A stretch of DNA of 64,000 nucleotides. It comes from CALXVA01 sp944393025 (GTDB taxonomy: Bacteria; Bacillota; Clostridia; TANB77; CAG-508). The notes below the pieces were generated by a model. It was not told where the DNA came from and did no database searches. It saw only the letters and a program-made list of their open reading frames with translations. Location of the stretch: positions 558,001 to 622,000 of the forward strand of contig OZ007016.1 of the NCBI GenBank assembly GCA_963931445.1, written 5' to 3'. Position 1 is the stretch's first letter; each line of letters begins with the position of its first letter. Made by a program: the position numbers and the translations under genes. Below are positions 35,677 through 44,074 of the stretch, piece by piece.

Positions 35677-35740
35677 TGATTTACTAATATTTTTAATATA
35701 TAATACTTCATAAATAAAACCATAAAAAGGGGTAAAATAA

Positions 35741-37129
35741 ATGAAAAATGGATTTAAATTTTATATAGCTCTATGGGGAGCAAAAGCTGGAACTATTTTA
35801 TTAAAATTATTTAGAAGAAATGCAACTTTTTTTCCAGGAAAATTTGCTCTTAAAGTATGTCCAGATTTTATAGGAAAAATTGAAAAGCCAAAAACAATAA
35901 TTGCAGTAACAGGTACAAATGGAAAGACAACAGTGTGCAATATGATAGAAGATATTCTAAAAGAAAATAATTATATATTTATAGATAATAAATATGGATC
36001 AAATATAGATGCTGGTGTAACTACGACATTAATAAGTGGAGTAAACTTTATGGGAAAATCAAAAAAAGATTTAGCAGTACTTGAAATAGATGAAAGAAGT
36101 GCGCCAAAAGTATATCCATATTTAACACCAACATATTTGGTATGCACAAATTTATTTAGAGATTCTCTTATGAGAAATGCACATACAGAGTTTATTTCAG
36201 GAATACTTACCAAATATATTCCAAAAGAAACTACATTAATACTTAATGGTGATGATTTAATTGCAAGTAATATTGCTCCAGATAATAAAAGAATATATTT
36301 TGGAATAGATAAATTAGATACAGATATGGAAAAATGTGAAAATATTTCAAGAGATATAATTGCTTGTCCAAAGTGTAATACAAAATTAGAATATGAATAT
36401 GTAAGATATAATCATATAGGAAAAGCACATTGCCCAATATGTGATTTTAAATCACCACAAATAGATTATTTAGCAACTAATTTAGATTTGAAAAATATGA
36501 AATTAACTTTGATAAATGGTAACTTAGAAGAAGAATATGACTTAATAAGTGATAATATTATAAATATATATAATATAGTTACAGTTATTACAGTATTAAA
36601 ACAATTAGGACTTGGAAGAGATCAAATAAATGAAGCACTAAAAAAACAAAAAATAGTTGATACAAGATATAGTAAAGAAGAAATAGATGGAATACAAATT
36701 ATTACACATTTAGCCAAAGGTATGAACCCAATTGCATGTTCAAGAGTATTTGACTATGTAAGAAAATATGAAGGAAATAAAGTAGTAATTCTATTACTAG
36801 ATGATTTACATGAAGCTGCAAGCGGAAGTGAAAATACAGCTTGGCAATATGATACAGATTATGAATTTTTAAATGATGATAGTATAAAACAAATTATTCT
36901 AGCAGGAGTAAGATATTTAGATGGATATGTTAGATTACAAATGGCTGGAATAGATAAAAATAAAATTTTATATCAAAGAGATGAAATTTCTGCATTGGAC
37001 AAGCTAAAATTAGATGATATTAAAACAGTATTTATATTACATGATTTATATTCAATGGAATTAAAAGAAGCAGCAAAAAAGAAAATAGAAACAATGATTA
37101 GAAATGAAAAAGAAGATATCAAAGAATAG
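35741..37129 (+). CDS. murT: Lipid II isoglutaminyl synthase subunit MurT
   Basis: MurT (462 aa) is a Mur-ligase-like subunit that, with GatD, amidates the D-Glu of lipid II. It has AVTGTNGKTTVCNM (ATP loop), a four-cysteine zinc ribbon (CPKCNTK and HCPICDF, about residues 210-245), and a C-terminal DUF1727 domain. ATP phosphorylates D-Glu and ammonia is supplied by GatD. The ribosome site AAAAGGGG precedes the ATG. The next gene is the expected GatD partner, which here lacks its catalytic residues. Confidence 0.93.
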   Translation: MKNGFKFYIALWGAKAGTILLKLFRRNATFFPGKFALKVCPDFIGKIEKPKTIIAVTGTNGKTTVCNMIEDILKENNYIFIDNKYGSNIDAGVTTTLISGVNFMGKSKKDLAVLEIDERSAPKVYPYLTPTYLVCTNLFRDSLMRNAHTEFISGILTKYIPKETTLILNGDDLIASNIAPDNKRIYFGIDKLDTDMEKCENISRDIIACPKCNTKLEYEYVRYNHIGKAHCPICDFKSPQIDYLATNLDLKNMKLTLINGNLEEEYDLISDNIINIYNIVTVITVLKQLGLGRDQINEALKKQKIVDTRYSKEEIDGIQIITHLAKGMNPIACSRVFDYVRKYEGNKVVILLLDDLHEAASGSENTAWQYDTDYEFLNDDSIKQIILAGVRYLDGYVRLQMAGIDKNKILYQRDEISALDKLKLDDIKTVFILHDLYSMELKEAAKKKIETMIRNEKEDIKE

Positions 37130-37168
37130 AATATAGTTATATTTTAAATGAAGGGTAGGAAAATAGAA

Positions 37169-37861
37169 ATGAAAATAGAAATTTTATTTCCAGAGTTTTG
37201 TAACTTATATGGAGATATGTATAATATGAAATACCTAAAAATGTGTATACCTGAAGCTGAATTTATTGAAACAGCACTAGAAGAAGAACCTAAATTTGTA
37301 AAGGAAGATGTTAATTTAATTTATTTAGGTCCAATGACAGAAAATACACAAGAAAAAGTAATAAAAAAATTACTTCCATATAAAGAAAGAATAATAGAAT
37401 TAATTGAAAAAAATGTTGTATTTTTATTTACAGGAAATGCTTTAGAAATTTTAGGAAAATATATAGAAAATGAAGAAGAATCAAAAATAGAAGGTTTAGG
37501 AATTTTTGATGTGTATGCCAAAAGAGATATGATGCATAGACACAATAGCTATTTAATAGGAAAATATGAGGATATAGAAATAATAGGATTTAAAAGCCAA
37601 TTTACAATGATGTATGGTAATAATTTAGAAACACCATTTATAGAAGTTGAAAAGGGAATAGGAATAAATAAACAAAGCAAAATAGAAGGAATAAAAAAGA
37701 ATAATTTTATAGGTACATATTTGATAGGACCAATGTTAATTTTAAATCCATTATTTACACAAAAAGTATTAAAAATGTTAGGAGAAGAAACAGAAATTGC
37801 ACTAAAAGAAGATACTATGGCGGCATATAATGAAAGATTAAAAGAATTGAAAAGGTTATAA
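37169..37861 (+). CDS. GatD-like protein without glutaminase residues
   Basis: A 230-residue class I glutamine amidotransferase-like protein in the gatD position after murT. The fold signs are kept (ILFPEFCNLYGDMYNMKYL, LIYLGPM). However, the nucleophile elbow, normally C-G-G-Y/F-Q-x-L-G, reads TGNALEILG, and the usual T-Y-L-H-G-P reads TYLIGPM. Both the catalytic Cys and His are therefore missing. The only cysteines are residues 11 and 26. It may be a scaffold for MurT using free ammonia, or a diverged regulator. ATG 37169, with AAGGGTAGG upstream, is preferred to 37148. Confidence 0.8.
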   Translation: MKIEILFPEFCNLYGDMYNMKYLKMCIPEAEFIETALEEEPKFVKEDVNLIYLGPMTENTQEKVIKKLLPYKERIIELIEKNVVFLFTGNALEILGKYIENEEESKIEGLGIFDVYAKRDMMHRHNSYLIGKYEDIEIIGFKSQFTMMYGNNLETPFIEVEKGIGINKQSKIEGIKKNNFIGTYLIGPMLILNPLFTQKVLKMLGEETEIALKEDTMAAYNERLKELKRL

Positions 37862-37942
37862 AAATATAAAAACAAATATTGAAAATTAAATAAAAGTATG
37901 ATATAAGTTATGCATAAAATAAAAAGAAATGAAGGTTAATTA

Positions 37943-38968
37943 GTGAAAAACATAAAAGAATATAATTTAGATGAATTACAAGAAGAGCTTGTAAATTTAG
38001 GAGAAAAAAAGTATAGAGCAGAACAAATATTTAAATGGTTATATGTAGATAAAGTAAAAGAATTTGATGAAATGACAAATTTATCTATAGAATTAAGAGA
38101 AAAACTAAAAAAAGAGTATACAATTTGTAATTTTAAAATCCTAAAAAAACAAGAATCATCAGATGGAACAAAGAAATATTTATTTGATGTATTAGATGGA
38201 AATGCAATAGAGAGTGTTTTAATGGAATATCATCATGGAAAAACAATATGTGTATCTTCACAAATAGGTTGCAAAATGGGGTGTAAATTTTGTGCATCAA
38301 CAGGTATAAAATTTATTAGAAGCCTAACTTGTGGAGAAATTGTGGAACAAATACTAGCAGTAGAGCAAGATATTGGAGATAAAATATCAAATATTGTATT
38401 TATGGGAATAGGAGAACCTTTTGACAATTACGAAAATGTAATGAAAGCAATAAAAATAATAAATAATCAAAAAGGTTTAAATATAGGAGCAAGACATATA
38501 AGCATATCAACAAGTGGATTAGTTCCAATGATATATAAATTTGCAGATGAAGAATTACAGTGTACACTTTCAATATCACTTCATGCTACAAATGATGAAA
38601 AAAGAAGTAATATGATGCCAATAAATAATAAATACAATATAAAAGAATTAATGGAGGCTTGTAAATATTATATAAGTAAAACCAATAAAAGAATATCTTT
38701 TGAATATGCTTTAGCAAAAGACAATAATGACAACCTAGAAGATGCAAAGGAATTAGTAAAATTACTTAAAGGAATGTTATGCCATGTAAATTTAATTCCA
38801 ATAAATAAAATAGAAAATGGAAAATATACTAAAAGTACAAATGAAAACATAATAAAATTTAGAGATTATTTAAATAATAATGGAATAGTTGCAACAATAA
38901 GAAGGGAATTAGGATCAGACATAGATGCAGCATGTGGTCAACTTAGAAGGAAGAATTTAAAAGAATAA
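37943..38968 (+). CDS. rlmN: Dual-specificity RNA methyltransferase RlmN
   Basis: RlmN (341 aa) is a radical SAM enzyme that methylates C2 of A2503 in 23S rRNA and A37 of some tRNAs. The 4Fe-4S motif is CKMGCKFCAS. FMGIGEPFDNYENV follows, and the second catalytic cysteine is in DAACGQL near the C-terminus. The start is GTG 37943, with GAAGG upstream. It begins the conserved rlmN-prpC-prkC-rsgA-rpe gene order; prpC follows after 22 bases. Confidence 0.96.
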   Translation: MKNIKEYNLDELQEELVNLGEKKYRAEQIFKWLYVDKVKEFDEMTNLSIELREKLKKEYTICNFKILKKQESSDGTKKYLFDVLDGNAIESVLMEYHHGKTICVSSQIGCKMGCKFCASTGIKFIRSLTCGEIVEQILAVEQDIGDKISNIVFMGIGEPFDNYENVMKAIKIINNQKGLNIGARHISISTSGLVPMIYKFADEELQCTLSISLHATNDEKRSNMMPINNKYNIKELMEACKYYISKTNKRISFEYALAKDNNDNLEDAKELVKLLKGMLCHVNLIPINKIENGKYTKSTNENIIKFRDYLNNNGIVATIRRELGSDIDAACGQLRRKNLKE

Positions 38969-38990
38969 ATGAAAGGTAAGGTTTAATATA

Positions 38991-39710
38991 ATGGTTTTTG
39001 CTAAAACAGATATAGGAAAGGCAAGAGAAATAAATCAAGATTATTATTACATTTCAGATAATACCATACCAAAACTATATATATTAGCAGATGGAATGGG
39101 AGGCTATAAAGGTGGAGAAATAGCAAGTAAACTTGCTGTAGAATCAGCACAAAAATATATACAAAATAATTTTAGTAATAATTTAACAGAAAAAGAAGAA
39201 ATATTAAAACTAGTAAAAGATGCTGTAGAATATGCAAATATGGTGGTATATGAAAAATCAAAACAAGTACAAGAATTAGAAGGAATGGGTACTACTTTAG
39301 AAATTTGTTTAATATATAATAATAAGGCATACATAGGACATATAGGAGATAGCAGAATATATAGAATAAGAAAAGACATAATTAGAAAACTTACAAAAGA
39401 TCATAGTTATGTGCAAAAATTAGTTGAAGACAAGAAAATAACAAGAGAAGAAGCAAAATTTCATCCTAAAAAAAATATGTTAACTAAAGCACTTGGCTGT
39501 ACACCTTATGTAGAACCAGATACAAGAGCTAGAAACTTTGAAAAAGGCGATATATTTATAATGTGTTCTGATGGTTTAACTAATATGGTGGAAGAAAAGA
39601 GAATATATGAATTAGTAAAACAAAATATAAATGAAGCAGCAGACAATTTAATAAATGAAGCAAATACAGCAGGTGGGTATGACAATATAACTGTTATTAT
39701 AATAAATTAA
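38991..39710 (+). CDS. prpC: PP2C-type Ser/Thr phosphatase PrpC
   Basis: PrpC (239 aa) is a metal-dependent PPM phosphatase that reverses PrkC phosphorylation. Motifs: TDIGKAREINQDYYYI, ILADGMGGYKGGEIAS, GTTLEICLIYNNKAYIGHIG with GDSRIYRI, MCSDGLTNMV and AGGYDNITVIII, carrying the metal-binding aspartates. The kinase gene follows after 16 bases, the usual pairing in Firmicutes. Confidence 0.95.
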   Translation: MVFAKTDIGKAREINQDYYYISDNTIPKLYILADGMGGYKGGEIASKLAVESAQKYIQNNFSNNLTEKEEILKLVKDAVEYANMVVYEKSKQVQELEGMGTTLEICLIYNNKAYIGHIGDSRIYRIRKDIIRKLTKDHSYVQKLVEDKKITREEAKFHPKKNMLTKALGCTPYVEPDTRARNFEKGDIFIMCSDGLTNMVEEKRIYELVKQNINEAADNLINEANTAGGYDNITVIIIN

Positions 39711-39726
39711 GAGGAGAAGATTTTTT

Positions 39727-41691
39727 ATGAACCTAGAAGGAAGATTAATAGGAAATAGATATGAAATACTAGAGAAAATTGGAAATGGTGGAATGGCTAC
39801 AGTATATAAAGCACAAGATAAAATTTTAAAAAGATATGTAGCTGTAAAAGTTTTAAGAGATGAATTTACAACAGATGAAGAATTTATAAGAAGATTTAAT
39901 ACAGAGGCTCAATCAGCTGCAAGTTTAGCACATCAAAATATTGTATCAATTTACGATGTAGGAAATGAAGATAACATATATTATATTGTAATGGAATTAA
40001 TACAAGGAAAAACCTTAAAACAAATAATAGATGAAAGTGGAGTACTTCCTTGGAAATGGTCTTTAAATATTTCTATACAAATTGCATCAGCATTAGAAGT
40101 AGCACATAAAAACAATATTGTTCATAGAGATATTAAACCTCATAATATAATAATTACTGAAGATGGAATAGTAAAAGTTACAGATTTCGGAATAGCAAAA
40201 GCAGTATCAAATTCTACAATTACAGCTTTTGGAACAACAATAGGTTCAGTACACTATTTTTCACCAGAACATGCAAGAGGTGGATTTACAGATGCAAAAT
40301 CAGATTTGTATTCTCTTGGAGTTGTAATGTATGAAATGCTAACAGGAAGAGTACCATTTGATGCAGATACACCAGTATCAATAGCATTAAAACATATGCA
40401 AGAAAAGCCAACAGAACCAATGAAGTTAAATCCGTCAATACCATATTCAGTAAATAAAATTATAATGAAAGCAATGGAAAAAGACTTAAATTTGCGTTAT
40501 CAGTCAGCAACAGAAATGCTTAAAGATTTAAATATGGCATTAAAAAATCCAGAAGGAGATTTTGTTCAAACTTCATCAAATGATATGGCATATACACAAA
40601 GAATAGATATTGTATCAGATAAAGAAAGTCAAACAAATAAAAATAAAGAAACAAAAAAAGAAGAAAAGAAAAAAGGAAAATTAAGACAATTTTTTGAAAA
40701 GCATCCAGCTGTAAAATATATATTAATTATTTTACTTATAATATTAATACCAATTATAGGATTTTTTGGAACACAAGCAATACTAAATATGGGTAGAGTA
40801 AAAGATGTAAAATTGCCAAACTTTGTAAATATGACTAGGGAAGAAGCCGAACAAGCAGCACAAGAAGCAGGATTACAATTAGAGATTACAGAAGAATTTA
40901 ATTCAGAAGTAGAAGCAGGAAAAATTGCTTCACAAGATCCACAATATATAGAAAATTATACTGTGAAAGAAAAATCTACAGTAAAGCTTGTGTTAAGTAA
41001 AGGAAAAAATATAAAAATAGTTCCAAATGTTGTAGGTAAAACAAAAGAAGAAGGAAAAACAGAAGTAGAAGCACAAGAACTTAAAGTAGAGATAATTGAA
41101 GAATCTAGTAGCAAAGTAGAGGCAGGTTATATTATAAAACAAGATCCAGAAGCAGACAAAGAATTAAATGCAGGAGAAACAGTAAAAATATATGTAAGCA
41201 CTGGAATAAAACAAATAACAATGGAACATGTAATAGGACAAAAAGAAGCAGATGCTAAAAAAGCTCTTACAGAACTTGGATTTGAAGTAGATGTAGTATA
41301 TGAAGAAGATATGAGTAAAGATGATGGAACAGTATTAAAACAAAGTATAGATGTAGGCGAAACAGTGGATGAAGGAACAGAAGTTACACTTACTGTGAAT
41401 AAAATAGCAGAAATAAAAGAAGGAACTTTAAATATAAATTTAAAATCATTGACAGGTGGACAAATAGATAAAGATGAAGATGGAAATGAGCTTAATCCTA
41501 CAGTACAACTAAGAATATCAGTAAATGATGAAAATATTTATGATGAGGCTGTAAGAAAGGATAAAACAGATTTATCAATAAAAGTAACAGGAAAAGGAAC
41601 TGTTGAAATTAAAATATTTATAGATGATTTGAAAAAAACAACAACGCAATTTAATTTAAACTCAAGTAATCCAGTATTAACAATAGATTAA
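39727..41691 (+). CDS. prkC: PASTA-domain Ser/Thr kinase PrkC
   Basis: A 654-residue membrane kinase. The cytoplasmic Hanks-type kinase domain (about residues 10-275) shows GNGGMATVYKA, AVKVL, IVHRDIKPHNI and VTDFGIAKA. One membrane segment lies at about 334-354. Three PASTA domains follow outside (about 360-560), which in this family sense muropeptides or lipid II and control wall growth and spore germination. A further beta-rich tail of about 85 residues follows them. It is co-transcribed with prpC. Confidence 0.95.
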   Translation: MNLEGRLIGNRYEILEKIGNGGMATVYKAQDKILKRYVAVKVLRDEFTTDEEFIRRFNTEAQSAASLAHQNIVSIYDVGNEDNIYYIVMELIQGKTLKQIIDESGVLPWKWSLNISIQIASALEVAHKNNIVHRDIKPHNIIITEDGIVKVTDFGIAKAVSNSTITAFGTTIGSVHYFSPEHARGGFTDAKSDLYSLGVVMYEMLTGRVPFDADTPVSIALKHMQEKPTEPMKLNPSIPYSVNKIIMKAMEKDLNLRYQSATEMLKDLNMALKNPEGDFVQTSSNDMAYTQRIDIVSDKESQTNKNKETKKEEKKKGKLRQFFEKHPAVKYILIILLIILIPIIGFFGTQAILNMGRVKDVKLPNFVNMTREEAEQAAQEAGLQLEITEEFNSEVEAGKIASQDPQYIENYTVKEKSTVKLVLSKGKNIKIVPNVVGKTKEEGKTEVEAQELKVEIIEESSSKVEAGYIIKQDPEADKELNAGETVKIYVSTGIKQITMEHVIGQKEADAKKALTELGFEVDVVYEEDMSKDDGTVLKQSIDVGETVDEGTEVTLTVNKIAEIKEGTLNINLKSLTGGQIDKDEDGNELNPTVQLRISVNDENIYDEAVRKDKTDLSIKVTGKGTVEIKIFIDDLKKTTTQFNLNSSNPVLTID

Positions 41692-41838
41692 TTACAATGA
41701 AGAAAACAAGTAATAAAAATAGGAAATGAAAACACTGTTACATTTGAATAAATACTGTTAAATTAAAAATATTTTTTAGTAATCTGTAAATAAAATAATA
41801 AATAATGAATAAAATAATAATATATTTTTATTATTACC

Positions 41839-41868
41839 TTGACTTTTTCTTTATATATACTGTATAAT
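41839..41868 (+). promoter_or_regulatory. Strong promoter of a small RNA
   Basis: TTGACT (41839-41844) and TATAAT (41863-41868) are separated by 18 bases, with TG directly before the -10. This is one of the best promoters in the window, yet it drives a region without a gene until 41976. Confidence 0.8.
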
Positions 41869-41875
41869 AAAAATA

Positions 41876-41965
41876 TAAATATAAGCTGCCACCCAGTTGG
41901 CGATGAGATAAATACACTGGTGAAAAAATATAAAAGGAAGCTTTTTAAAAGCTTCCTTGTTTTTT
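41876..41965 (+). ncRNA. Small RNA of about 90 nt ending in a terminator, possible type III antitoxin
   Basis: After the strong promoter comes about 55 nt with a bulged stem (CAC-C-CAG at 41890-41896 with CTGGTG at 41917-41922) enclosing TTGGCGATGA. Then comes an intrinsic terminator: AAGGAAGCTTTT (41934-41945) with AAAAGCTTCCTT (41947-41958) and a T-run. The downstream gene starts 11 bases after it. A promoter, a short structured RNA, a leaky terminator and a small ORF is the layout of type III toxin-antitoxin loci, but tandem repeats are not evident. A cis-regulatory leader is the alternative. Confidence 0.6.
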
Positions 41966-41975
41966 AGGAGAAGTA

Positions 41976-42314
41976 ATGGAAATAAAAGAAGGAAGATTAT
42001 ATTTTATAAAAGATGAATTTTTAATTAAATATGGTGATAAATATAATCTTATGGAGAATAAAGAAGAAAAAGGTACGAAAAGACCAACATACTTTTGTTT
42101 TAGAGATAGTAAACAAAATGAAATATTATGGTTTGTTCCAATGTCAAAACAATATGAGAAATATATGAAAATCTATGAGATAAAAAAAGAAATATTACAA
42201 AAAGCAAGAACTGCAATTGCATTAGCAAATAAAGGAATGGTATCAACTTATACGAATTTACCTGAATTTATAAAAGATTTAAGATTAGAAATAGAAAATA
42301 CTAGTATTAATTAA
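41976..42314 (+). CDS. Small protein, possible type III (CptN/ToxN-like) toxin
   Basis: A 112-residue soluble protein. The pattern LYFIKDEFLIKY, LMENK, then KRPTYFCFRD, WFVPMSKQYEKYMKIYE recalls the N-terminal half of ToxN/CptN-type endoribonucleases (R-P-x-x-x-x-F, then F/Y-x-P-L/M-S-S). It is shorter than ToxN (about 170 aa), and the C-terminal third does not match. It interrupts the usual prkC-rsgA spacing together with its own promoter and small RNA, which supports a mobile module. AGGAG precedes the ATG. The assignment is tentative. Confidence 0.55.
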   Translation: MEIKEGRLYFIKDEFLIKYGDKYNLMENKEEKGTKRPTYFCFRDSKQNEILWFVPMSKQYEKYMKIYEIKKEILQKARTAIALANKGMVSTYTNLPEFIKDLRLEIENTSIN

Positions 42315-42328
42315 AATGGAGGAAATTA

Positions 42329-43210
42329 GTGCAAAAAGGAATAATAACAAGTAACATATCAAATTTATATAAAGTAGAAATAAATAACAAAATATATGAA
42401 TGCAATGCAAGAGGAAAATTTAAAAATAATGAAATAAGTCCAGTTGCAGGAGATTTAGTTGAAATAGAAATAATAGATGAAGAAAAGAAATTAGGAATAA
42501 TTAACAAAATAGAAGAAAGAAAAAATTATTTGAAAAGACCTAAAATGGCAAATTTATCGCAAATAATATTAGTTGTATCTATGAAACTACCAAATCCAGA
42601 CTTATTATTATTAGATAAACAATTAGTTTATGCAGAATATAATAAAATTAAACCAATAATATGTTTAAATAAAATAGATTTAGAAGAAGAAGAAACAATA
42701 GATTATATAGCTAGAATATACAAAAATATTGGTTATGAAGTTATAAAAACAGATGCAAAAAATGCAGTAGGAGTTGACAAACTGAAAGAAAAATTAAAAA
42801 ACAATATTACAGCATTTTCGGGAAATTCAGGAGTAGGAAAATCAACATTAATAAATAAAATATTTAATGAAAAATTAACAGAAGAAGGAATTTTAAGCAA
42901 GAAAAATAAAAGAGGGAAAAATACAACAACACAAGTAACATTATATAAAATAGAAGAAAACTCATATATAGCAGACACACCTGGATTTTCAACATTTGAT
43001 ATAAACGAAATTGAAGAAAAAGACTTAGCAAACTATTTTATAGAATTTAAGCCATATATTGAAAAATGCCAGTATGCAGATTGTAGCCACATAAAAGAAG
43101 AAAACTGTGGAATTAAAAAAGCATTAGAACAAGGAAAAATATCAAAAGAAAGATACAATAACTTTTTCGTTTTGGGGACAGGTCTCAAAACGAAAAAAAG
43201 TTCGTTTTAA
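42329..43210 (+). CDS. rsgA: Ribosome small-subunit biogenesis GTPase RsgA
   Basis: RsgA (293 aa) is a circularly permuted GTPase that checks late 30S maturation. An OB domain (about residues 1-65) is followed by the permuted GTPase with CLNKID (G4), FSGNSGVGKSTLINKI (G1) and IADTPGFSTF (G3). A zinc domain at the end has CQYADCSHIKEENC. The start is GTG 42329, with TGGAGG upstream. After SKERYNNF the last dozen residues (VLGTGLKTKKSSF) and the stop are translated from a family A repeat, so the native tail has been replaced. Confidence 0.95.
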   Translation: MQKGIITSNISNLYKVEINNKIYECNARGKFKNNEISPVAGDLVEIEIIDEEKKLGIINKIEERKNYLKRPKMANLSQIILVVSMKLPNPDLLLLDKQLVYAEYNKIKPIICLNKIDLEEEETIDYIARIYKNIGYEVIKTDAKNAVGVDKLKEKLKNNITAFSGNSGVGKSTLINKIFNEKLTEEGILSKKNKRGKNTTTQVTLYKIEENSYIADTPGFSTFDINEIEEKDLANYFIEFKPYIEKCQYADCSHIKEENCGIKKALEQGKISKERYNNFFVLGTGLKTKKSSF

Positions 43211-43230
43211 GACCTGTCCCTAAAACGAAC
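43162..43230. repeat. Family A palindromic repeat, copy at the end of rsgA
   Basis: TTCGTTTTGGGGACAGGTC (43166-43184) and GACCTGTCCCTAAAACGAAC (43211-43230) are inverted ends around CAAAACGAAAAAAAGTTCG. The last 13 codons of rsgA and its TAA stop (43208-43210) are inside. The rpe ribosome site starts 5 bases after the element. Confidence 0.85.
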
Positions 43231-43245
43231 AGAATGGAGGAAAGT

Positions 43246-43902
43246 ATGGAAATTTCAACATCAATTTTAGGTGTTAAGGAAGAAAATTGTATGCAAGTAT
43301 TTTATAATTTGGAAACTGCTGGAACAGATTATTTTCACATAGATGTAATGGATGGCAAGTTTGTAAAAAATAATACAGTAAATTTGATGACAAAGTATTC
43401 GGAATATTTAAATAATATAACAAATATACCTTTAGATGTTCATTTAATGGTAAATGATGTTATGTCTTTTATAAAAAGTTTTATGGCTTTTAACCCGAGA
43501 AATATAACAATTCATTATGAATCTGCTAAAAATAAAGAAGAATTAATGAATTGGATAAAATATATAAAAGAAAATAATTCTAAAGTGGGTATAAGTATAA
43601 AACCCAAAACTAATATAGAGGAAATATATGATATTCTGCCATATATACATACTGTTTTAATTATGACTGTAGAGCCAGGAAAAGGTGGGCAAAAGTTAAT
43701 ATCAGAAACAATACAAAAAATAAAAGATTTAAAACAATATATTGTAAAAAACAACTTAGAAGTAGATATTGAAGCAGATGGTGGGATTAATTTAGAAAAT
43801 GTATCATTATTAAAAGAAGCTGGATGTGATATTGTAGTTGCAGGAACTTGTATAATACAATCAGATAATTTTAAGGAAACAATAAAAAAATTAAAATTAT
43901 AA
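43246..43902 (+). CDS. rpe: Ribulose-phosphate 3-epimerase
   Basis: Rpe (218 aa) interconverts ribulose-5-P and xylulose-5-P in the pentose phosphate pathway. It is a TIM barrel with a divalent metal. Visible motifs are HIDVMDGKFVKN, LDVHLMV, VEPGKGGQK and EADGGINLENV, holding the His/Asp metal ligands. ATG 43246 with TGGAGG upstream is chosen over an in-frame ATG at 43234. It follows rsgA in the common Firmicutes order. Confidence 0.95.
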   Translation: MEISTSILGVKEENCMQVFYNLETAGTDYFHIDVMDGKFVKNNTVNLMTKYSEYLNNITNIPLDVHLMVNDVMSFIKSFMAFNPRNITIHYESAKNKEELMNWIKYIKENNSKVGISIKPKTNIEEIYDILPYIHTVLIMTVEPGKGGQKLISETIQKIKDLKQYIVKNNLEVDIEADGGINLENVSLLKEAGCDIVVAGTCIIQSDNFKETIKKLKL

Positions 43903-43976
43903 AATAAATCTTGATTAATATAAATATTAGTGGTAATATATTAGATATTAATAAAGGACTAATTTATTTATAATAG

Positions 43977-44033
43977 TAGATTAAAAAAAAACCAATTTTG
44001 GAGTTTTTATTTTAATCTACTTTTTGTTTTTTT
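43977..44033 (+). terminator. Strong terminator between rpe and pyrG
   Basis: GTAGATTAAAA (43977-43987) and TTTTAATCTAC (44010-44020) are perfect 11-bp arms around a 22-nt loop, followed by TTTTTGTTTTTTT. It may end the rpe transcript. A TATAAT at 43969-43974 just before it leaves open a pyrG leader with an attenuator, as known in Bacillus. Confidence 0.8.
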
Positions 44034-44074
44034 AGGTTTTAATATTTAAATTAAATAAAGTAGGTGGAAGGAAT

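Noticed and set aside
43939..44033. CTP-sensing reiterative-transcription attenuator for pyrG
   Set aside because: A terminator is present, but I could not place a convincing promoter and initial G/C run upstream of it, so it is listed only as a terminator.
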